DNA of 64,000 bases from Bryobacteraceae bacterium. Lineage in GTDB: Bacteria > Acidobacteriota > Terriglobia > Bryobacterales > Bryobacteraceae. Location: assembly GCA_026129905.1 (NCBI GenBank), contig JAHCHE010000016.1:1-64000 (forward strand), written 5' to 3'. This document shows, one piece after another, positions 27,201-34,899 of the stretch (positions are counted from its first letter, which is position 1; every line of letters begins with the position of its first letter). The notes below the pieces were generated by a model. That model had not been told where the DNA came from and did not search any database. It saw nothing but the letters and a program-made list of their open reading frames with translations. The translations under genes and the position numbers were made by a program.

Positions 27201-27584
27201 GCTCGTATTGCGGGGAATCACGTACACATGGTCCCGCTCGACTCGCATGCCGCTGGTAGCCTCGACGACCGGCATCTGAGACTCGCGGGCGAGCAGTTGG
27301 GCCAACACGCTGACATGCTTGGGATCCAGATGCTGAACGAACACGATGGCCATGCCGGGATTGGCCGGGAGTTCGCGCAACATTTCGCTGAACGCTTCGA
27401 AACCGCCCGCCGATGCGCCCACGCCGACGATGGGAAACAATCCACTCCCCGGCGGCGCGCCCGCCGGGCTAGCCGGACTGGGAGCGCCGGCCACTTGCAG
27501 GGCGCCGCCAACGTCCGGAAGGCTGCCGCTTTTGACCCGGGGCTTGCGTGACCGGGGCTTCTTCGAGACCGGTTTTCTCGGCAT
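24243..27584 (-). CDS. CheB-CheR-PAS-histidine kinase fusion
   Basis: 1113 residues. CheB methylesterase domain (about 48-230) with serine in GVGASAGGFEAF, histidine in VQHLDPKHVS and aspartate in LLSGNAPDG; CheR methyltransferase (about 260-520) with VWVPGCSTGEEAYSIAI and FVSCRNVLIYL; a long coiled coil (about 660-740, repeated EELQSTNEEL); a PAS domain (about 750-870, LGNDLRIRRFTPVAEK); and a HisKA_3/HATPase kinase (EERRRLSHELHDEMNQRLA with the phosphorylatable H, then QESLRNAAKHSG and GAGLGMVGMRERV). It couples methylation chemistry to NarL-type phosphorelay. No MCP, CheA or flagellar genes are nearby, so it probably serves a non-chemotactic pathway with the downstream receiver. It is divergent from a second CheB gene. 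Confidence 0.93.
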   Translation of the reverse strand: MPRKPVSKKPRSRKPRVKSGSLPDVGGALQVAGAPSPASPAGAPPGSGLFPIVGVGASAGGFEAFSEMLRELPANPGMAIVFVQHLDPKHVSVLAQLLARESQMPVVEATSGMRVERDHVYVIPRNTSISVVNGVLELGPREVVGGQFTSIDIFFRSLADDQGSRGIGVLLSGNAPDGTLGLKAIKAEGGITFAQDPHTAKFDSMPRTAIAAGWVDVVRSPTEIVRELLRLGDHPYIAAEPEEAKEPPADGADAVNRILGVLRGGTGVDFSQYKASTVRRRIMRRMVLRRIDSLENYLTLVRSEPAEVQALYEDILINVTEFFRDSEAFAALIKNIFPRLINQRRQSPEIRVWVPGCSTGEEAYSIAIAMLEALGDQANEANLQVFASDISESALEKGRAGVYPMSIAQNVSADRLRRFFVKSDSGYQINKRVRELCIFARHNLAKDPPFSRIDFVSCRNVLIYLGPGLQDRIIPMFHYALKPNGYLLLGSSETVGHHSELFQLFDKKHKIYQRKPAPGRLALDFPVEQVLAERAEARRKPEPVSEYDLQREADRLVLARYAPPGVLVDEDLNILQFRGQTSAFLAPAAGVASLNLLRMLKEGLTVEVRTAIASARKQNAPVRRERVHFAANGSKLVNIEVIPLRRSSAGARKLLVLFELVPEEAPPKQGRRRAGEDKRLIEENEQLRHELAASKEYLQAIIEDQEAAQEELRSATEEIQSSNEELQSTNEELETAKEELQSTNEELNTVNEELQNRNMQLAQVGNDLLNLLANVNMPILILGNDLRIRRFTPVAEKTLNLIPSDVGRPIRDINLRISVPHLEKELTEVVENLTPKVVEVADPDGRAYSLRIRPYRTEDNKIDGVVMVFIDVDPVMRVAESAAIATLPAEISSANARALLLMAQEEERRRLSHELHDEMNQRLALLEFNIESIQMRKDPDEALRHLEDLRKNVAALSEDVRRIAYQLHPTVIDLLGLVPALQGYCDEFSSRERIQVRFTHHGIPGELPPPVALTAYRVVQESLRNAAKHSGAKQASVALAFERGQLELIVRDSGCGFYPETVVGAGLGMVGMRERVHLAGGTIEWRSKPGEGTQVTVKVPLGEEPAGTSEDLR

Positions 27585-27660
27585 CTGCTAGAATTCCATC
27601 CCGAGCCTAATATTACACTTCCGGGCGCCTCTGACAAGTGGTACAGTTTGGGTGGGAGCA

Positions 27661-28707
27661 ATGGCGGCGCACGAACAGCGGCGGAGGGACCTTATCGTCA
27701 TCGGCGCATCGGCCGGCGGGGTGGACGCGCTGAAGAGAATCGCCGCAAAGCTGCCAGGCGATCTACCGGCGGCAGTGCTGATGGTACTTCATGTCTGGCC
27801 GGAAGGCCCCAGTCTACTGCCGCAGATTCTCAACAGCGCCGGCGAGCTCACGGCCGTCCATCCGTACGATGGCGAGGCACTCGAGTACGGCCGGATCTAT
27901 GTCGCGCCTCCGGACGTTCATCTAACGGTTGCGGCGAGTGTCGTCCGGCTGGTTCGTGGACCGAAAGAGAACCGCCACCGGCCGGCCGTGGATCCTCTAT
28001 TTCGCACCGCGGCCGCCCTCTATGGACCCAGGGTCGTGGCCTGCGTCCTCACCGGCACGATGGATGACGGGACCGCCGGCGCCTTGGCGGTGCGCCGGCA
28101 TGGCGGCGCCATCATCGTGCAAGATCCCGCCGATGCGCTGCACGACGGAATGCCTGCCAGCGTCATCAACAATGTCCCCGTGGACCATGTTCTGCCGCTC
28201 GAGGCGATACCCGCCAAATTGATTGAGCTGGTCGGCAATGGTCTGCCCGCTTCGACCGCCGCGCCGTTCGAGATCACCGACGCCGATTTGGCCGAAGCCA
28301 GAATAACGGATCTGGACATGGATGCGATCGAAAACGTGGATCGTCGGGGCAAGCCGTCCGTATTCGCCTGCCCTGAGTGCAATGGCATTCTTTGGGAAGT
28401 CGAAGACGAAGGGCTGCTGCGGTTTCGCTGCCGGGTCGGACACGCCTACACCGCGAGCAGCCTTTCCGTCGAACAATCCGAGCGTCTGGAGGACGCCCTG
28501 TGGACAGCATTCCGCTCCCTGGAGGAGACAGCCGGGCTGCACCGGCGCATCGCCGACCGCGCGCGCGCCCGCGGGCATGTCCGGGTGGCCTCCGAGCATG
28601 AAGCGGCGGCGGAAACACAGGACGAATCGGCCCGGGTTCTGCGCGAGTTGATCCTGAAGCCGCGACCCGCGGTCGAGTGGCCGGAAAAGGAACACGCGGA
28701 GAGCTGA
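27661..28707 (+). CDS. CheB-type protein-glutamate methylesterase with zinc-ribbon-like tail
   Basis: 348 residues. A CheB domain without receiver (about 8-190): serine in VIGASAGGVDAL, histidine in MVLHVWPEG, aspartate in VLTGTMDDGTAG. A C-terminal part (about 220-348) contains FACPECNGILWEV and FRCRVGHAYT, giving CxxC...C..H, which looks like a zinc ribbon, then helices. The ATG has GGGAG five bases upstream; an upstream GTG is possible. It is divergent from the CheB-CheR kinase with 76 bp between starts, so the two probably share control. The absence of a receiver suggests constitutive or protein-controlled activity. Confidence 0.9.
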   Translation: MAAHEQRRRDLIVIGASAGGVDALKRIAAKLPGDLPAAVLMVLHVWPEGPSLLPQILNSAGELTAVHPYDGEALEYGRIYVAPPDVHLTVAASVVRLVRGPKENRHRPAVDPLFRTAAALYGPRVVACVLTGTMDDGTAGALAVRRHGGAIIVQDPADALHDGMPASVINNVPVDHVLPLEAIPAKLIELVGNGLPASTAAPFEITDADLAEARITDLDMDAIENVDRRGKPSVFACPECNGILWEVEDEGLLRFRCRVGHAYTASSLSVEQSERLEDALWTAFRSLEETAGLHRRIADRARARGHVRVASEHEAAAETQDESARVLRELILKPRPAVEWPEKEHAES

Positions 28708-28755
28708 CGTCTGAAGGAATTCATCGAGCTGCGCGACGATTTTCTGCGGCAGCGG

Positions 28756-29004
28756 ATGAGCTTCATCCAAGCCGAGTTGGACGCCGGCATCACGTTCGCC
28801 AATATCGCCCGTTCGGAACGGCGGGCGGGCAACGGCGAAAGGGCCCGCCGCAACATCGAACTCGCCCAACGGGCGTGTGAGGAGGCGCGCCGCCGCGTCG
28901 AGGAGTGCAATCGCGCGGAAGCGCCGCAGGCGTTCGACGCGGCCCATACCAAACTGGCCACGCTGCTGGGAATGATCGACGCTCTTCTGTACACCGACGG
29001 TTGA
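28756..29004 (+). CDS. small helical hypothetical protein after CheB
   Basis: An 82-residue predicted all-helical protein (MSFIQAELDAGITFANIARS, rich in R and E). It lies in the same frame as the preceding CheB gene, with only a TGA and 16 sense codons between, and the intervening codons (KEFIELRDDFLRQR) also look helical and protein-like. So the real start may be upstream at a non-ATG codon, or CheB may once have been longer. The ribosome-binding site before the ATG is weak. Family not recognised. Confidence 0.55.
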   Translation: MSFIQAELDAGITFANIARSERRAGNGERARRNIELAQRACEEARRRVEECNRAEAPQAFDAAHTKLATLLGMIDALLYTDG

Positions 29005-29028
29005 AAGCCGGCGGGCGGCAAAGAGAGG

Positions 29029-29382
29029 TCAGCCCTTCTTTAGTGTCCGGACGTACGCGATCACGTCATCGACCCATTCAGCCTTCAACTTGTGCTCGGC
29101 GGTTGGTTGGCCGGGCCTCACCGGAGTCATTTTTTTCTTACCTTTCGTGATGATCTCCTTCAGCTCCTGGTCCGACTTTCCCTGGACATACTCCGAGTTC
29201 AGCCGCGGTATTCGCACCTGGTAGAACTTGTCGGCGGAAAGGTCTCCTTTTCCTTCCGGTCCGTGACACTGCGCGCACGTCTTGTCGAAAACCGTTTTGC
29301 CCGCTTCCTTGTCGGAAGCTGAATACGCCTGTCCGCTGAGGACAAGCCCGAACACGATCACACCAACGCTTGCTGGTTTCAC
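29029..29382 (-). CDS. Periplasmic cytochrome c
   Basis: A class I c-type cytochrome of 117 residues with one heme motif CAQCH and a distal methionine probably in KKMTPVRPG. A GTG start with GGAG about five bases upstream gives a proper signal peptide (MKPASVGVIVFGLVLSGQAYSA); an ATG ten codons upstream would give a longer, odd leader. Likely an electron carrier in the periplasm. A decayed piece of a related cytochrome gene lies about 210 bases upstream. Confidence 0.9.
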   Translation of the reverse strand: MKPASVGVIVFGLVLSGQAYSASDKEAGKTVFDKTCAQCHGPEGKGDLSADKFYQVRIPRLNSEYVQGKSDQELKEIITKGKKKMTPVRPGQPTAEHKLKAEWVDDVIAYVRTLKKG

Positions 29383-29593
29383 TTGCGCTCCAATTTGTAC
29401 ATGTAGATCCACTGAGGCGTCGCATCAATCCGAGCTTGCACTGAGAACCCTTGGCGCCCAGCCATGGCAGGAACTCACGAACACACACCCCGTTGCGGCA
29501 CTCAAGCGTAGCGGAATCGCCCTGCGGAAGTCAAGCTACAGTACCGCCATGACCTCAATGCCTACGGTCCCTCTCAGTAAACGGACCACACGC

Positions 29594-29639
29594 CGTCTCC
29601 TTTTCCTTTCGGTCGGTGCCACTGCGCGCCCGTCCTGTC
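29594..29639 (-). pseudogene. decayed fragment of a cytochrome c gene
   Basis: 46 bases match the heme-motif region of the neighbouring cytochrome gene (29241-29286) at about 40 positions. In the same frame it reads DRTGAQWHRPKGKGD against DKTCAQCHGPEGKGD, so both heme cysteines are lost. No flanking similarity was found. It ends directly at the stop of the DUF1080 gene. Confidence 0.6.
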
Positions 29640-30278
29640 TTACTTCGATTCCGGCAGCGTCCGGTACTCGATCTTCCGCAGCGCGCCCGTCGTTGCGAAC
29701 GATGCGAACCCGAACGGCGCCGACAGCTTGATCTCGCCGCGCCGGAGGTCGATCCTGCGCCCCGCGATCCCGGCGTCGACGATCCGTTGTTCGTCGATCC
29801 ACGCGGTGATCCGCTCCGGCGTCACGCGCAACCGCAGCGCGTACCAGCGGCCGTTCTCGAAATTGAAGTAGGCGCGGGTCTCGTTCTCCGATGCGTCCCA
29901 TCCGTCCAGGCTCGACAGCCCGACGATGTCGCCGCCCCACCCGCCTGTCACCCAAGTGCAGAAAGAATCCTCGACGGGAAACGTCAGGCTAGCGAAGAAG
30001 TCGTTACCCTGCTGCCGCACGCCCTCGAACCGCACTTCGTAATTCGTGCGGGGAAACGATTCCGTCCAGGTGATGCCCGTCAGCGGTCCGCCGTGCCCCA
30101 GCACGATCGTCCCGTTCTCCACGCGAACCTGCCCCCGGCCCGTGAACGGCGTCTCGCGCCAGCCCTGGAGCGAGGACCCGTCGAACAAGGGCTGCCACTC
30201 CCCGTCCTTGGTCTGCCCCTCCGCCGAAAAACCAGCCGCGAGCGCCAACAGGATCGGATACGTCCAGCCAACCCGCAT
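29640..30278 (-). CDS. DUF1080 (3-keto-disaccharide hydrolase-like) exported protein
   Basis: A 212-residue protein with a signal peptide (MRVGWTYPILLALAAGFSAEG) and a single concanavalin-like DUF1080 domain, starting with the family hallmark PLFDGSSLQGWRE and including WTGxx-type strands and NGRWYALRLRVTPERITAWI. DUF1080 domains bind or hydrolyse carbohydrates; some are 3-keto-glycoside hydrolases. The ATG chosen gives the leader its proper start; the frame is open 17 codons further. It stands between a cytochrome c gene and a divergent HAD phosphatase. Confidence 0.85.
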   Translation of the reverse strand: MRVGWTYPILLALAAGFSAEGQTKDGEWQPLFDGSSLQGWRETPFTGRGQVRVENGTIVLGHGGPLTGITWTESFPRTNYEVRFEGVRQQGNDFFASLTFPVEDSFCTWVTGGWGGDIVGLSSLDGWDASENETRAYFNFENGRWYALRLRVTPERITAWIDEQRIVDAGIAGRRIDLRRGEIKLSAPFGFASFATTGALRKIEYRTLPESK

Positions 30279-30373
30279 GTAGCTATGGATATACCACGGA
30301 TCTCCACCAGCTCGCTTCGCCGACTCCATGGCGGCGGCCCGGTCGATCCCGCTAAGCTGAAAGTACTCGCCTG

Positions 30374-30979
30374 ATGATAAAAACGATCATCTTCGACCTG
30401 GGGGGAGTTATCGTCCCGCTCGACTTCAAACGTGGGTACGAGGCCATGGAAGCGGTGTGTGGTTGCCGCGCCGCCGATATCCCGCGCCGCATCGCGTCCA
30501 CCGGACTGGTACCGCAGTTTGAAAAAGGACAAGTGAAGCCAGAGGATTTCGTCGCCGCCATGTGCGATTGCCTGGGACTGGAGATGGACTTCGATGAATT
30601 CTGCGGATTGTGGGCCAGTATCTTCCCGCCGCACACGCTGATCCCGGAAAGCTTCCTCGAATCGCTGCGCGCCCGTTACCGCCTCCTGCTGCTCTCGAAC
30701 ACGAACGCCCTTCACTTCTCGTTCATCCACAAGAACTATCCGCTGCTGCGCCACATGGATCATTTCGTGCTCTCCTACGAGGTGGGCGCCATGAAGCCCT
30801 CGCCGGAAATTTACCACGCCGCCCTCGCCCGGTCCGAGTGCAGCCCGCAAGAGTGTCTCTTCATCGACGACGTCGCCGACAACGTCGAAGCGGCGCGGCG
30901 CGAGGGAATGGACGCCGAGCAATTCCATTCCTTCGACCAGCTCCGGCGCGATCTGAAAACCCGAGCCATCGACGCATAG
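30374..30979 (+). CDS. HAD-superfamily phosphatase (YihX-like)
   Basis: 201 residues. HAD motif I is FDLGGV (nucleophile D, with G in place of the usual second D, as in YihX-type sugar phosphatases), motif II LLSNTNA, motif III lysine in VGAMKPSPEIY and motif IV FIDDVADNV. It is a soluble phosphatase of the HAD-IA subfamily with an alpha-helical cap (about 15-80). Probable substrates are sugar phosphates. The next gene, an LmbE deacetylase, follows after about 60 bases on the same strand. Confidence 0.88.
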   Translation: MIKTIIFDLGGVIVPLDFKRGYEAMEAVCGCRAADIPRRIASTGLVPQFEKGQVKPEDFVAAMCDCLGLEMDFDEFCGLWASIFPPHTLIPESFLESLRARYRLLLLSNTNALHFSFIHKNYPLLRHMDHFVLSYEVGAMKPSPEIYHAALARSECSPQECLFIDDVADNVEAARREGMDAEQFHSFDQLRRDLKTRAIDA

Positions 30980-31041
30980 CCGCGCCCGAGCCCGTCATCC
31001 GCGGGCCCGGCGAATCCCGCACCCCGGATACCATGGTTACG

Positions 31042-31863
31042 ATGCGCAGCCCGCTGAAATTGATGTGCGTCCTCGCCCATCCGGATGACGAATCGCTCGG
31101 CATGGGAGGAACGCTGGCAAAATACGCCCGCGAAGGAGTCGAGACCTATCTTGTCACCGCCACGCGCGGCGAAAAGGGCCGCTTCGGCGACGGCGGCGAG
31201 CGCCCCGCCCCGGAAATCGTCGGCCAAATGCGCGAGCGCGAACTGTTGGCCGCCGCCGAGGAACTCGGCATCCGCCAGGTCCGCTTCCTGGATTACGTCG
31301 ACGGCGACCTTGACCGCGCCGAACCGGCCGAAGCGCAGGCGAAGATCGCCGCCCACTTCCGGGCTGTCCGCCCGCACGTTGTAGCGACGTTCGGACCCGA
31401 CGGCGCGTATGGTCACCCGGACCACATCGCCATCTCGCAATTCACCACCGCCGCCCTGTTGGCCGCGGCCGACCCCGCCTACCCCGTCCCCGGCAACCAG
31501 CCGCCGCACCGGGTCGCCAAGCTCTACTACATGGCCTGGAGCGAGAGCAAGTGGACCGCCTATCAGCAGGCATTCAAGAAACTCGCCTCCAACGTCGACG
31601 GCGTGGAGCGCCGGACGGCGCCCTGGCCGGACTGGGCCATCACCACCGTCGTCGAAACGGGCGACGCATGGCCAACAGTGTGGAAAGCCGTCCAACGCCA
31701 TGAAACGCAGGTGGCGATCTACAGCAACCTCGCGCACCTTTCCGAGGAAAGCCACCGGGCGCTCTGGGGCATCCAGGAGTTCTACCGCGCCATGAGCCTC
31801 GTAAACGGCGGCCGCCGCCGCGAAACCGACTTGTTTGAAGGTCTGCGCGAGGCGGCCGCATGA
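31042..31863 (+). CDS. LmbE/PIG-L family deacetylase
   Basis: 273 residues. The zinc site of the PIG-L/LmbE family is clear: AHPDDESLG near the N-terminus and YGHPDHIAIS in the middle. Such enzymes de-N-acetylate GlcNAc-linked small molecules (mycothiol or bacillithiol precursors, GlcNAc-PI) or other amides. Two ATGs are possible, three codons apart; neither has a strong ribosome site. The stop overlaps the next gene's start (ATGA), coupling it to a PLP decarboxylase. A thiol-biosynthesis role is possible but no ligase gene is adjacent. Confidence 0.88.
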   Translation: MRSPLKLMCVLAHPDDESLGMGGTLAKYAREGVETYLVTATRGEKGRFGDGGERPAPEIVGQMRERELLAAAEELGIRQVRFLDYVDGDLDRAEPAEAQAKIAAHFRAVRPHVVATFGPDGAYGHPDHIAISQFTTAALLAAADPAYPVPGNQPPHRVAKLYYMAWSESKWTAYQQAFKKLASNVDGVERRTAPWPDWAITTVVETGDAWPTVWKAVQRHETQVAIYSNLAHLSEESHRALWGIQEFYRAMSLVNGGRRRETDLFEGLREAAA

Positions 31864-33377
31864 GCCAGGATTCCCTTCGCAACCGCCGCGCTCCCCTCGC
31901 CATCGCGCCCGGCGAGTTCCGCAAGCTCGGGCATCAGTTGGTGGACCGGATCGCGGAACACCTCGATGCGCTGGCCGACGGACCCGTCACGCGCGCCGCT
32001 TCGCCGGCGGACATCCGGGCGCTCCTCGGCGCGGATCGGCCGCTGCCCCGCGACGGCGCCGACCCGGACGCGTTGCTCCGCGAAATTACCGAACTCCTGT
32101 TCTCCCACTCGCTGTTCAACGGCCACCCGCGCTTCTGGGGCTACGTCACCTCCAGCCCCGCGCCCATCGGCATGCTCGGCGATCTGCTCGCCTCGGCCGT
32201 CAATCCCAACGTGGGCGCGTGGATTCTGTCGCCCGTGGCCACCGAACTGGAGGCGCAGACCGTCCGCTGGATCGCGGAGCTGATCGGGTATCCGGAGGAT
32301 TGCGGCGGGCTGCTGGTCAGCGGCGGCAACATGGCCAACTTCGTCGGCTTCCTCGCGGCGCGCGCGGCCAAGGCCGGCTGGAACGTTCGCGAAGCCGGCA
32401 TGGCCGCGGGCGGCGCGCGGCGTCTCCGCGTGTACGCGTCCACCGGAGTCCACACCTGGGTCCAGAAAGCCGTGGACTTGTTCGGACTGGGAACGGACTC
32501 TATTCGGTGGATCGACGTGGATCGCCGCCAACGCCTCGATCTCGCGGCGCTCCGAAAACAGGTCGAGGCCGATCGCGCCCAAGGCGACGAGCCCTTCCTC
32601 GTGGTTGGCACGGCAGGTTCCGTTTCCACCGGCGCCGTCGATCCCCTACCGGAGATCGCGGCGTTCTGCCGCGAGGCCGGCGCCTGGTTTCACGTTGACG
32701 GAGCGTACGGCGCCCTCGCGGCCGCTGTCCCCGGCGCCCCCGCGGATCTGGGCGGTATGAGCCAGGCCGATTCGGTCGCCGTGGATCCGCACAAGTGGCT
32801 CTACGCTCCGCTCGAAGCCGGCTGCTCTCTGGTGCGCCGCACGGACCTGCTTCGCAACGCCTTTTCTTACCACCCGCCCTACTACCACTTCGACCAGGAA
32901 GCTATCAATTTCTTCGACATGGGCCCGCAGAATTCCCGCGGCTTTCGCGCGCTGAAGGTATGGCTCGGCCTGCGGCAAGCCGGCCGCGACGGTTACCTCA
33001 GAATGATCGGCGACGACATCCTGCTGGCGCGGCGCCTGCGCGACTCGATCTCCAACTTCGCGGACCTCGAACCAGTAACGCAGGAACTGAGCATCACGAC
33101 TTTCCGCTACGTCCCCTGCGATCTCCGCGCGTCGGCCGGTTCCGAAGTCGTCGCGGCCTACCTGAACTGGCTCAACCAGGAATTACTGACTCGCCTGGAG
33201 CGTAGCGGCGAGGCGTTCCTCTCGAACGCCATGGTAGACGGCACGTACGTACTGCGGATGTGCATTGTAAATTTCCGCACCACTCTCGCCGACATCGAAG
33301 CGCTTCCGGACCTTGTGATTCGCCTCGGCCGCGACCTCGACGCCGTCTCGCGCCCCCTGCGCCTGCCCTCGCCCTGA
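31860..33377 (+). CDS. PLP-dependent amino-acid decarboxylase (group II)
   Basis: A 505-residue group II decarboxylase of the aromatic-amino-acid/glutamate decarboxylase fold. Seen: GHPRFWGYVTSSPAPIGML, the Ser/Gly-rich LLVSGGNMANFVG, WFHVDGAYGALAA with the PLP-binding aspartate, and the lysine in VAVDPHKWLYAPLE. It removes the carboxylate from an amino acid in the cytosol; substrate cannot be fixed (Trp/Tyr/DOPA-like most probable by similarity). Translation is coupled to the LmbE gene. A short dispersed-repeat copy follows the gene. Confidence 0.9.
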   Translation: MSQDSLRNRRAPLAIAPGEFRKLGHQLVDRIAEHLDALADGPVTRAASPADIRALLGADRPLPRDGADPDALLREITELLFSHSLFNGHPRFWGYVTSSPAPIGMLGDLLASAVNPNVGAWILSPVATELEAQTVRWIAELIGYPEDCGGLLVSGGNMANFVGFLAARAAKAGWNVREAGMAAGGARRLRVYASTGVHTWVQKAVDLFGLGTDSIRWIDVDRRQRLDLAALRKQVEADRAQGDEPFLVVGTAGSVSTGAVDPLPEIAAFCREAGAWFHVDGAYGALAAAVPGAPADLGGMSQADSVAVDPHKWLYAPLEAGCSLVRRTDLLRNAFSYHPPYYHFDQEAINFFDMGPQNSRGFRALKVWLGLRQAGRDGYLRMIGDDILLARRLRDSISNFADLEPVTQELSITTFRYVPCDLRASAGSEVVAAYLNWLNQELLTRLERSGEAFLSNAMVDGTYVLRMCIVNFRTTLADIEALPDLVIRLGRDLDAVSRPLRLPSP

Positions 33378-33420
33378 CGATTCCGACACCCCACTTCAGC
33401 TTCAGCCCGCGCTTGCCGCC

Positions 33421-33470
33421 CCTCTCTCCGCGTCTTCTCTGCGATCTCCGCGGCTCTGCGGTGAAGTTTC
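33421..33470 (+). repeat. dispersed repeat, copy 2 (short form)
   Basis: cctctctccgcgtcttctct then gcgatctccgcggctctgcg and gtgaagtttc. It matches only the first block of the longer copies near 10.4 and 62.7 kb and is more diverged. It sits in the gap between the decarboxylase and the aminotransferase. Confidence 0.6.
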
Positions 33471-33537
33471 AAACGCTTCCACTCGGTCGATTGCCGTGAG
33501 ACAGCCTGCGCCGGCCCCTCTTGTATGATGGAGGGTT

Positions 33538-34806
33538 ATGGAAAATGCCACTGGCGTCGCCGTAGAGAAAGGCTCGTCGGAAATCATATTTGACCTGGAA
33601 AAACAGTATGTCCTGCAAAATTATGCGCGCAATCCGATCGTCATCCGCCGCGGCAAAGGCTGCTACGTCTTCGATGCGAACGGAAAGCGTTACCTCGACT
33701 TCATCACCGGTATCGGAGTGAATGCGCTCGGGCACGCGCATCCCAGGCTGCTGAAGGTCTTGAAGGAACAGGCCGGCCTGTTGATCCACTGCTCCAACCT
33801 TTACTACAACGAGTACCAGGGGCCGCTGGCGAAGCGCCTGGCCGAAATCAGCGGATTGCAGCGGAGTTTCTTTTGTAACTCGGGCGCCGAAGCCACCGAA
33901 GCCGGCCTGAAAATGATCCGCGCGCACGGCTCGAAGATCTCGGCCGAGAAATTCGAGATCGTCTCACTGGACAACTCCTTCCACGGGCGAACTCTCGGTT
34001 CGCTTTCCACCACCGGACAGGCCAAGTATCGTAAGGATTTCGAACCGCTGCTGCCCGGCGTGATTTTCGTCCCGCCGAACGACCTTGAGGCGCTCGATCA
34101 GGCCGTCGGCCCCCGCACCGCGGGCATCTTGCTGGAGGGCATCCAGGGCGAGGGTGGAGTCTATCCTTTGGCCGCCGACTACGTCCGCAAAGCGAGAGAA
34201 CTCGCCGACCGGTACGATGCGCTGTTGCTGTTCGACGAGGTCCAGTGCGGCGTCGGCCGCACCGGAAAGTACTTCTCCTATCAGAGCCTCGATCCCGTGG
34301 TCCTGCCCGACATCGTCACCGTGGCGAAGCCTCTGGCCTGCGGCTTGCCTCTCGGCGTGGCCATCGCCAACGAGAAGGCCGCCTCCGCCATCGGACCCGG
34401 CATGCACGGATCGACCTTCGGCGGCGGCGCCCTGCCCTGCCGCGTCGCGCTCGAATTCCTGGATGTGCTCGACTCGCTGCTTCCTTCCATTCACCACCAC
34501 GGCGGCTATTTCCGTCTCCGGTTGGAGGAATTTGCCCGCCGCTACAGGTTTATCAAGGAGGTGCGCGTCCACGGGCTGATGATCGGCTTGGAATTGAAGA
34601 TTCCGGGCAAGACCCTCGTCGAGGAAGCGATGCGCCTCGGACTGCTGATCAATTGCACGCACGACACCGTGCTGCGTTTTCTACCGCCGTACATCGTGGA
34701 TGAAGCCACCATCGACAAGGGCATGAACATCATCGACCGCGTTCTCCGCAAAGGACGCGAGATCTACGTCGAGACGGGCTTGGCGGACGAATTAGTGAAG
34801 GACTGA
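33538..34806 (+). CDS. Acetylornithine/ornithine-type aminotransferase
   Basis: A 422-residue class III aminotransferase. The segments GIGVNALGHAHPRLLKVL, FFCNSGAEATEAGLKMIR, LLFDEVQCGVGRTG and, with the PLP lysine, IVTVAKPLACGLPLGVAIA are all in place. It transfers an amino group from acetylornithine, ornithine, GABA or a similar omega-amine to 2-oxoglutarate. Closest in feel to ArgD, but no other arginine gene is beside it and the lysine motif (AKPLACG) is slightly unusual for ArgD, so I leave out the symbol. Its own promoter region holds a dispersed repeat. Confidence 0.88.
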   Translation: MENATGVAVEKGSSEIIFDLEKQYVLQNYARNPIVIRRGKGCYVFDANGKRYLDFITGIGVNALGHAHPRLLKVLKEQAGLLIHCSNLYYNEYQGPLAKRLAEISGLQRSFFCNSGAEATEAGLKMIRAHGSKISAEKFEIVSLDNSFHGRTLGSLSTTGQAKYRKDFEPLLPGVIFVPPNDLEALDQAVGPRTAGILLEGIQGEGGVYPLAADYVRKARELADRYDALLLFDEVQCGVGRTGKYFSYQSLDPVVLPDIVTVAKPLACGLPLGVAIANEKAASAIGPGMHGSTFGGGALPCRVALEFLDVLDSLLPSIHHHGGYFRLRLEEFARRYRFIKEVRVHGLMIGLELKIPGKTLVEEAMRLGLLINCTHDTVLRFLPPYIVDEATIDKGMNIIDRVLRKGREIYVETGLADELVKD

Positions 34807-34899
34807 AAGGGCCTGCCGCCGATACCCGCCGGAGGGCGCCGGCCCTCTTGTCTTCCGCCCGCCATCCGGCGTACAGTGGAGCAAAGAAAAGGCGAAACA

